A stretch of 16,044 nucleotides of DNA from Coemansia sp. RSA 922 (taxonomy: Eukaryota; Kickxellomycota; Kickxellomycetes; Kickxellales; Kickxellaceae), in NCBI GenBank assembly GCA_027577415.1, contig JANBQS010000523.1, positions 1 to 16,044 of the forward strand. The letters run 5' to 3'. Made by a program: the position numbers and the translations under genes. Below the pieces are notes generated by a model. That model was given only the letters and a program-made list of their open reading frames with translations. It was not told the DNA's origin and made no database searches. Shown in pieces: positions 10,501 through 16,044 of this stretch. Position 1 is the stretch's first letter. Every line of letters starts with the position of its first letter.

Positions 10501-11942
10501 GTTGTCTCGGAAAGTTGTGAGTTGCGGTGGTAATACGCCTTCACCTTTGCGGCTACGGCCATTCGAGATCTCCATTTACTAGAAGGAATTGGCACCTCGG
10601 GAGTGGTAGCAGCAGCGGCAGCAAGCTTGTCGGGTAACATCACTTGCTGCAAATACGCTTCTGCTCGCATACTAGCGGTGCTGGAGGATATCGGGACTAC
10701 AGATAGAGTGGCTTTTAGTTCTGCACTCTGATCCGAGCCAGGCTGCCAGGTGACAGATCGAGCGCGTTTCGCCATTGCAGATCGCATCAGCGAAGTGAGC
10801 TTGGAAGGCCCAGTATCTAGGGATTTGCGCCCGGCCACTTGTCCCGAGCCCAAAGAAGCACTGCTGACCAGTGGCGTATTGGACAAGCTCGCCGCACGGC
10901 CTCGGCTCGGAGACATTGGTGTAATTTCGAGGCTTTCGTTTGTCGATGTGACGCTGAGTATAGTGTCGAGGCTCTTTTGGCTCACATGAACGGTGGTCGG
11001 TCGCTGACTCTGAACATGCTGTTCGCGGTGCCAAAGACGGCTTGGGCGATGAAGGAGTGCCTTCAATGACGACAGGCTGCTTCTGCGCCGAGTGCCATGG
11101 GTCTTCGTCTCGGTGTCGCTAACGGGTGTAGCGGGGGACATTTGTACTGGCGACTCTGTCCGTCCCGGCGCAGGGTTTAGTGTGCAGGCAGATGTGGGCG
11201 ACGACAAAACAGGCATGGGTACAGAGTTACGTTCTGGCTGAGGATACCTGTGCAGTGGCAATACGCCTGGTAGTGAGTCGGGAATGTGTTTGCTGCTGCG
11301 ACTACCATCGTGTGTGCGCAATCGATCGCTTCGACTCTTTGGAGAATCAACAGCAATGTCGCTGTCGCTATAGTCGCCGCCATCAGAGTGAGACGACCAA
11401 TCCGATGATCTAGCACCTGACGACCGATGCGAGCCTGACGTCACCGAGGACGACGATGAAGACATAGAACCAACAGAGGATGCGTCATCTTCAGATCCAC
11501 GCCGTCTTCCAAGGTCACCTTTGCTGCCCCTGGTGGTCCGCGATGTTGACGCTCGTCGACGTATTTTACTGCTCCCACTTGTTTTACTCTCTAGCTTCTC
11601 TGCCGTCTTGGCCCACCAGCGCTTATGCCCCTGCATCCAAGCGGTGCTGATAGGCCCGATAAACGCTCGGACAGCCTTGCTCCTGTGGCGAGATCCCTTT
11701 GGGCAGTGGTTTGTGTGAGATGCATGCCTAAACACGTTCTTATGGATGGGCTCCTCGTCGAGTTGGATGGGCGCAAATGGGCGCTTGTGCACTGCGGCAG
11801 CCGACCCTGAGCAAACAAGTCCCGTCCTATCGGCAACAACCGTATCGTGTGCGGCAGACGCTGCTGTTACGCTCGGACTCGGCCCATATGCCCCCGCAGT
11901 ACGTCGGTCCGAGGACTCTAGGAATGGTTGCGCAATGCTCAT
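7530..11942 (-). CDS. Large multi-PH-domain protein of the Mug56/Spo71 type
   Basis: This intronless gene encodes 1470 residues. The N-terminus holds a short conserved-looking segment RAFIGPISTAWMQGHKRWW (92-110), like the N-terminal motif of fungal Spo71/Mug56 proteins. A long Ser/Arg-rich, probably phosphorylated disordered region follows (120-460). Then come three PH-like regions: PH1 about 485-632, PH2 about 806-1026 (ending CMHEWVRRLTEL) and PH3 about 1084-1465. PH3 opens GTLYRKRHRHQG and closes EMEQWVTAINQEI, with a disordered insert of about 180 residues (1250-1430) before the final helix. Yeast Spo71 acts in prospore-membrane growth and spore-wall formation with Vps13; a role in membrane or wall building here is inference. 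No signal peptide or membrane segment is seen. Family assignment is from motif memory; other multi-PH scaffold proteins are possible. The ATG at 11942 is the first in frame. Confidence 0.75.
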   Translation of the reverse strand: MSIAQPFLESSDRRTAGAYGPSPSVTAASAAHDTVVADRTGLVCSGSAAAVHKRPFAPIQLDEEPIHKNVFRHASHTNHCPKGSRHRSKAVRAFIGPISTAWMQGHKRWWAKTAEKLESKTSGSSKIRRRASTSRTTRGSKGDLGRRRGSEDDASSVGSMSSSSSSVTSGSHRSSGARSSDWSSHSDGGDYSDSDIAVDSPKSRSDRLRTHDGSRSSKHIPDSLPGVLPLHRYPQPERNSVPMPVLSSPTSACTLNPAPGRTESPVQMSPATPVSDTETKTHGTRRRSSLSSLKALLHRPSRLWHREQHVQSQRPTTVHVSQKSLDTILSVTSTNESLEITPMSPSRGRAASLSNTPLVSSASLGSGQVAGRKSLDTGPSKLTSLMRSAMAKRARSVTWQPGSDQSAELKATLSVVPISSSTASMRAEAYLQQVMLPDKLAAAAATTPEVPIPSSKWRSRMAVAAKVKAYYHRNSQLSETTVILSTRAVVRRETASHTAFTEKYNEATCQRFRQGVQEWSEMWLALTKRGILFYLTSKKRPTVQVLFPPYISIAPRVSLFSTLDLSLAITYCSRRHAEDTATDKKGKAALGSAAAEESESSKSTLRVVIVKFPSFQVACEWYREIGQILLFGRILYPQCFLGAIAPAAQLPPNSVLVSVPEMGVKVQVKLGRHNAEVPNNVLLGGADDRQLEHQWRCEATTVWHIRRDVVNVLLGDKTIAPQMQQWLDAEREGLMSVGMAWRRFDRLDWVIPCGALDSTGNFKVNSVNELVIGPQLLEGTHTLELRILEHYPDSVEIDGASVPEPMSVEGFVMLKRDKKRRTEIVTYRPVLLTSHDNWLFLIKAPRAVQYLDVSDNACDTPLGCPGAHASASSMAAGIRNDGDDGGDNQVVCYYHPNQRTSSKQMSMAKYMLNITEVDQIVPILHDYDDTALDGSLRSESIASVDAESVSTRSSHAPQTASVDLGTHRAKAKSKLLGFLRAKKNRQTACKFKLVTRAGATVVLWAASEQCMHEWVRRLTELRYYWINRLLSDLTLRSQVGVLNYALQGRRSREKDMPDWNDEKAWADRAIWHACLNLGCRDIIMSGTLYRKRHRHQGMRKIFCILTRGRIIEYKCPQAPHAPIQSVLAEQIVRRDARMSQLFDSARDSSSGGFAHAAMSDISSEATSSIANNSEARLLYSKSRSLALRRCYVVSRFIDDLNTNDIMCEPWVMTDIGNYSGLRLADRVYADGVISHELINDCVFTVWRPTFVPVILRSGEASEIGVVPDDALGDASELSVDEYHASSGPESRAGSPVIHCAEIKRTVSFSPLAHEPRSAFGDTHAMSPPSQPLHPKYHHRHSNLGQHRRSPDKPGQSIDGHRKSSDAQRASAEVPRLSTEGYLSSASNASSGWSSGRTHEPNEPGAYRVGNEIHVSVDDKRDGTKRMNAMAMVSSMRRRVGVYKARTSAEMEQWVTAINQEIRRMSLNGEW

Positions 11943-12873
11943 CGGTTAAAAAAAATACAAAATGAGGGCAGAGGAAGCTAGGGAAACAACACCCTCCAAT
12001 CGCCTGCGTTGGCTAGAGTGACAAGTACAAATTTCGAAATGCAAGATAGTATAAAAGGCACAGCCAAATGAGAACACAAAGCAAATTAGGCTAGCGTGAA
12101 GAAAGAGTAAGAGAGCTTGAGCGCATACTGGCCTGACTTTGTCGCGTGGCCTGTCTTTGATCAAGCCGAGATCACAGCTTTGTAACAAACACGGATCGAT
12201 CATACTAGAAAACCATGAGCTGCAGCCCAGTCCAGTTTCGATTAGGCCAGCAATTGTCGTGATGTTGATTGTGTTATCCTCTCCTTGCCATATATTTTAC
12301 TTTAAGGTAATCTATAAGTGGAAACACTTTCTACAAGTTATCAGTCACGCTTGAACGAGGTAGCCAACTATTATTTTTGCCCGGAGCCACTAAATACATT
12401 AGAGTAGCTACGCTAAATGCCTCCAGCCTTGGCTGACAAGTGCTGAAGCGGGGGTACTTGCTACTGCTCTACATTGTCCCCCACACTCATACAGAGTTTT
12501 GACAAGCTTGCCGAAAAGGCGGCAGCTATCCTGATGCATGGCTTGACACTGACCTTGGGATTGACCTCAGGATTGGGAAACGGTAACAAAGTTGACATTC
12601 GGCTGTCAGCTGCTCATTATTATTGGCAGCTGATTCAGTTAAATGCGCGTCAGTACATTCTCGGAATATCAAATAGATGTCTGTGTCATGTCTTTATTAT
12701 CCCCATCGGACATGTGTTTGAAGCGCAACTCCCCAATGCTAGGGTATTGCCTTTATAAAGTTGGGCTTATCCTCAGACCTGAGGCATTGCCAGTTTGACT
12801 TTAATACGATTGCCCTTGTAGCTATTCTTTACTTTTTATTTCTTGTAATTTACTTGCAGCTATCACAATACAA
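11943..12873. other. Intergenic region between the PH-protein gene and chitinase 2
   Basis: These 931 bp lie between two divergent start codons and should hold both promoters. Two TATA-like elements face the plus strand: TATAAAAGG at 12050-12058 and TATAAAG at 12754-12760. No TATA box faces the minus-strand PH-protein gene. The longest open frame (12474-12758) starts with TTG and resembles nothing known. No tRNA, repeat array or mobile element is visible. Confidence 0.65.
12754..12760 (+). promoter_or_regulatory. TATA box of chitinase 2
   Basis: TATAAAG lies 120 bp upstream of the chitinase 2 ATG. Initiation about 30 bp downstream would give a 5' leader of about 90 nt. I see no ATG in that leader before 12874. 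Confidence 0.5.
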
Positions 12874-14832
12874 ATGCAGCTGGGCATTTTGCTAAAGTAT
12901 GTGTTGCAAATACAATTGGTTGTTCAAGCGGTGTCGGTTGCCTTTAACATCAACTGCAACTCCAACCACGTCTCTTACTATGGCCAAAACTCGGCGAGAA
13001 ACCAAGTGACTCTGGGATCCTACTGTGCCGACGCCACTGAGGACGTGATTGTTCTAGCATTTATGAACGGATTTCCCAACATCATACTCAACTTTGCCAA
13101 CGCTTGCGAGACCACCTTTGAAGGCAGTTCATTGCTTCATTGCCCGAACATTGCGGCCGATATTAAATTCTGCCAGTCCAAGGGCAAGGCAGTCATTCTA
13201 AGCATGGGCGGGGCATCTGGTGCATATGGATTCTCCAGCGACTCTCAAGCATCTCAGTTCGCCGATACAATGTGGAATATGTTCTTCAAGGGTACTGCGG
13301 CGCAGCGACCCTTTGATGACGCCGTACTCGACGGCATTGACTTGGATATCGAAGGTGGCGGCGCCTCTGGTTACACCACTTTTATTAGCCAGCTCCGCAC
13401 ACACTATGCATCCGACCCCAGCAGACAGTACTATATCGCCGCTGCGCCTCAATGTCCATTTCCTGATGCATATATAGGCTCCACGTTGAAGAGTGCCTGG
13501 TTTGACATGATATTCGTCCAGTTTTACAACAACTACTGCGGCTTGAATGCGTACCCGACTTGGTTTAACTTTGCTGACTGGGACAACTGGGCCAAGACTC
13601 AGTCGCTCAACAAGAACGTCAAAGTATTTATTGGTGCTTTGGGCTCACCTACCGCTGGTTCAACCGGGTATGTCGATGGTCCCGCCTTGAGCAAAATATA
13701 CACAGAAGTGCGCTCAAAGTACACTAGTCTTGGCGGCATAATGACTTGGGACGTCAGCCAGGGGCGCACGAGTGGAATAGCAAAGACAATTCGATCTGCC
13801 CTTGATTTGGGCGGTTCATGTAGCAATTCAACCGGTCAGCCTTCAAATACCGACTCTAGTAGCACGACCGCAACAACTCAATCTCCAAATGAGCCAACAG
13901 ACAGCACCACTATTCCAATATCTACAACTACTGCAACAGTTACAGAGACTGTAACATCTGTCTCAACATTTGTATCGACGCGAGTTTCGACTATCACAGT
14001 TACATCACCATATACAAGCTACTTGACGGTAACTGTGACCTACACAGATCCTAGTCAAGCCATTTCCAGCCAAATTGGAAGCTCAACGCTTGCTATATCG
14101 ACTAGTCAAACCCGCAATAGCTTGTCTAGCAAGACAGAGAAGACAACGTCACCAAGCGCTAGCAGCTTTCCCACTTTATCAACAGACTCGCCCGTGCCAA
14201 CAGCGCTTGATCCTTTTCCGATGCCAGACCCAACAGCATCAAAGTGTCCCATTGAGGGTGCGCCATGTACCGAATATACACAGGGCTGCAATGGATCTGG
14301 TTACGCTCTTTGTATGGGTGGGAGATGGTCTATATACCCGTGCGCTGCAGGAACCACTTGCTACCTGTATGGAAGCTCAGCCATCTGCGACTGGGCCGGC
14401 GCTAGTGAAGGCAATCAGTGCTCAATGAGAAAGATACTCCAGCTACCTGCAGCAACTAAACCACAGAGCTCCTGGCTGGCCCAAGCAAACACAAGGCCAA
14501 TTTCGGTCTATACTACGGAAGGCGTTGGTGCACGTATTGAATTCATACCGCTCTCAATGTCCCTGGGCAGATACACTGCGCTCGTAAAAATACAAGCGCT
14601 AGCACACCCGTTTTCGCACAATTGGAAGCTGCAACTGAAGTTGCCCTGGGGCCAGTCAATCGACCACACTGACCGAGGTCGGATTGTGACCAACAACACG
14701 CTTGTGTCAATAGAATCTGCCGATCCAGTCAGCCAAAAGAGCAGCATGGCCATCTCGATGGAAATTAGAGGAAGGTACCTATTGACATATCGCTTGCCAG
14801 ACCTGACCACAGCGGTTATGAACATAGTATAG
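12874..14832 (+). CDS. Secreted class III GH18 chitinase with CBM19-like module (copy 2)
   Basis: Endochitinase of 652 residues, paralogue of copy 1 at 266-1999. A hydrophobic signal peptide covers about 1-23 (ending VSVA-FN). The GH18 domain spans about 25-315, with YYGQNS (35-40), catalytic E160 in DGIDLDIE (153-160), VQFYNN (215-220) and MTWD (290-293). The linker (318-455) is twice as long as in copy 1 and contains a Thr/Val-rich beta-prone stretch (355-391). The eight-cysteine CBM19-like module is at 458-516, and the unassigned C-terminal domain at about 551-652. Residues 24-251 are about 93% identical to copy 1, the rest of the barrel about 65%, the CBM about 46% and the final domain about 34%. 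All catalytic residues are present, so both copies are probably active. It converges on the ZNHIT2-like gene, with 68 bp between stop codons. The ATG at 12874 directly opens the signal peptide. Confidence 0.95.
   Translation: MQLGILLKYVLQIQLVVQAVSVAFNINCNSNHVSYYGQNSARNQVTLGSYCADATEDVIVLAFMNGFPNIILNFANACETTFEGSSLLHCPNIAADIKFCQSKGKAVILSMGGASGAYGFSSDSQASQFADTMWNMFFKGTAAQRPFDDAVLDGIDLDIEGGGASGYTTFISQLRTHYASDPSRQYYIAAAPQCPFPDAYIGSTLKSAWFDMIFVQFYNNYCGLNAYPTWFNFADWDNWAKTQSLNKNVKVFIGALGSPTAGSTGYVDGPALSKIYTEVRSKYTSLGGIMTWDVSQGRTSGIAKTIRSALDLGGSCSNSTGQPSNTDSSSTTATTQSPNEPTDSTTIPISTTTATVTETVTSVSTFVSTRVSTITVTSPYTSYLTVTVTYTDPSQAISSQIGSSTLAISTSQTRNSLSSKTEKTTSPSASSFPTLSTDSPVPTALDPFPMPDPTASKCPIEGAPCTEYTQGCNGSGYALCMGGRWSIYPCAAGTTCYLYGSSAICDWAGASEGNQCSMRKILQLPAATKPQSSWLAQANTRPISVYTTEGVGARIEFIPLSMSLGRYTALVKIQALAHPFSHNWKLQLKLPWGQSIDHTDRGRIVTNNTLVSIESADPVSQKSSMAISMEIRGRYLLTYRLPDLTTAVMNIV
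13021..13622 (+). repeat. Inverted chitinase repeat, right copy
   Basis: Partner of 1260-1861 in inverted orientation, gap-free over 602 bp at about 94% identity by hand count. It includes perfect runs of 89 bp (13039-13127) and 108 bp (13515-13622). Identity at third codon positions in these runs exceeds what protein conservation requires. Confidence 0.9.
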
Positions 14833-14900
14833 TAGATGGAGAGGTATCTTGTGTCGATAGTCAACAAATAGGTGCTAGTGCATTTAAATAATATCAATAT

Positions 14901-16044
14901 TTACAACTCCGTAATGCGACTAGCGGATGGAGACTTGTGTGCTTTGCTTGTGCTGTTTTTGGCAGTGACATCCGCGGCGGCAGCAGCAACAGCCTGTCCC
15001 TCACTCTCATATCGTCTGCGCAGCATGGCAATATCAGCAACCATGCACTGCCATGACTCGGTCTCGTGCTGTAGCTGCAATACGATAGAGTGCAAGAAAC
15101 ACAGGCGCTTTTCGGCGCGCTGGATCATAGACCGCTTGACATCTTTAGAGCATGGATGCTCCGTTGATAGAAAATCCGACACCAATCCGTACAAGTCGGA
15201 TATCATAGCCGCCACAAATTCAGGACGCGAATAAATGGCCAGAACGTCATCAAGTAAGGCGCACTTGGCTTGGCTGCACATTTCCTCGTGGCCAATATTT
15301 AATAGCCCCACGATAAGCGCCTCGTGCACGTTTTCGTAAATATCTGCAACTTTGCTAGGTAAGAGTGGCGATACCATGAAAATGTCATGACAAGCAGTCG
15401 TGCTGTTGGATCCACGTGGATCTCCGTTAAGGTGTCGCATCATATAGACATAAGCAAGGCTACAAGCGATTTCAGGATAAAAGAATGGGAGTTGTGGTTT
15501 AGAATAGGTTACTAGACCAGCAGTTGTGTATATAGAGAGCAAAATACCAACAAAAGCACCATACATGCAAGCAAACTTACCTGGCTTGGGCAATTTGGAA
15601 TAGCACGCTCGGGTGTACCTTCTTAGCCAACTGCTGCACAGGAGTACCGATCTGCAATATCTTTGGCACTGATCCATGTTTTGCCTGGATCTTTGGCTCG
15701 ATCTGACTATTGCTATCGCCTATCTCGACCACTTTTGGCTCGTTTTCAGCGGTCCACCAAGGAATCCACGGTTCTAGCAGTGCATCGACTTCGTTGTGGT
15801 CAATTAAGCGTAAAAACTCATCTCGCTCGCTTTCTGTTAGCCGACTCCAAATGGCGGCTGACGCTGTCTCATCTTCCAAGTCGATTCCATTTAACCTCTC
15901 AGCGAGCTCGGCCTCTCCTTCCTCTTCATCCGTATCACTACCACTATCAAGCTCACCTTGGTCGTCGGCAGAGTAGTCGTTGTAGCGTTGAACCATCCGC
16001 TGCATCTCTAATTTAGTCGCATCGTCAGCCTTTCGTGCCCGCAT
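14901..16044 (-). CDS. ZNHIT2: HIT zinc-finger protein 2 homologue, 3' part (two exons)
   Basis: Partial gene, coding segments 16044-15581 and 15459-14901, giving 340 residues to the stop. Visible features: a charged helix (RKADDATKLEMQRMVQRYND), an acidic stretch (DTDEEEGE), then the family signature LNGIDLEDE, SRLTESERDEFLRLI and EPWIPWW. After splicing, the frame reads HPSVLFQIAQAS-LAYVYMM-RHLNGD, matching the conserved 'AY..R..NGD' region of ZNHIT2. A helical C-terminal domain and a low-complexity Ala/Ser tail follow. The zinc finger that starts this family is absent and should lie beyond the right edge, so the ATG at 16044 is probably internal. Human ZNHIT2 binds RUVBL1/2 with R2TP and helps assemble U5 snRNP; the same role here is inferred. 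Confidence 0.85.
15460..15580 (-). other. Spliceosomal intron in the ZNHIT2-like gene
   Basis: A 121-nt intron on the minus strand. The donor reads CAG|GTAAGT, with the first intron base at 15580. The acceptor reads CTTGTAG|CC, with the last intron base at 15460. Removing it joins AG+C into a serine codon and keeps the downstream frame. Unspliced reading would stop at once (AGG TAA). The other acceptor I checked (AG at 15512-15513) breaks the frame. Confidence 0.85.

Noticed and set aside
12230..12245. GTTTCGATTAG resembles a tRNA B-box
   Set aside because: No matching A-box at the right distance, and no flanking pairing for acceptor or T arms.
12139..12354. 71-codon plus-strand open frame downstream of the 12050 TATA
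   Set aside because: The start is TTG, there is no family similarity, and composition is not protein-like.
12474..12758. 94-codon plus-strand open frame
   Set aside because: It starts with TTG, has no recognisable motif and runs over the chitinase 2 TATA box; probably promoter DNA.
15511..15513. Alternative 3' splice site (CTAG) for the ZNHIT2 intron
   Set aside because: Joining there puts the downstream coding sequence out of frame; the site at 15460 keeps it and restores a conserved segment.
1..16044. Mobile elements, CRISPR arrays, rRNA or bacterial-type operons
   Set aside because: No transposase-like frames, terminal repeats, regularly spaced repeats or rRNA motifs were seen; gene structure, splicing and protein families are eukaryotic.

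Overview
The window looks like compact nuclear DNA from a filamentous or early-diverging fungus. It carries a fungal-type tRNA ligase (ligase-kinase-phosphodiesterase), two class III GH18 chitinases with a fungal cysteine-rich chitin-binding module, and a large pleckstrin-homology (PH) protein of the Mug56/Spo71 sporulation type. Genes are mostly intronless; one short GT-AG intron is visible. Intergenic DNA is AT-rich and short. A Zoopagomycota/Kickxellales-like source would fit, but that is inference from gene style only.

Layout, left to right: a secreted chitinase on the minus strand (266-1999); about 1 kb of non-coding DNA; the tRNA ligase on the minus strand (3061-5448); a 469-bp divergent promoter region; the proteasome assembly chaperone Nas2/PSMD9 on the plus strand (5918-6487); thiamine pyrophosphokinase on the minus strand (6560-7381), convergent with Nas2; a 1470-residue PH-domain protein on the minus strand (7530-11942); about 0.9 kb of non-coding DNA; a second chitinase on the plus strand (12874-14832); and the 3' part of a HIT zinc-finger protein 2 (ZNHIT2-like) gene on the minus strand (14901-16044), with one intron and its zinc finger beyond the right edge.

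The middle genes are unrelated housekeeping functions (tRNA splicing, proteasome base assembly, thiamine activation) next to a likely cell-wall or spore-membrane PH protein. The two chitinases are paralogues in inverted orientation flanking this block. They share a 602-bp stretch that is about 94% identical at the nucleotide level, while their linkers and C-terminal modules have diverged strongly. This mosaic pattern, probably gene conversion, is the most notable feature. A shared C-terminal domain of about 100 residues that I cannot assign to a family is the second. I saw no mobile element, rRNA, tRNA or CRISPR array, and no clearly new multi-gene system.
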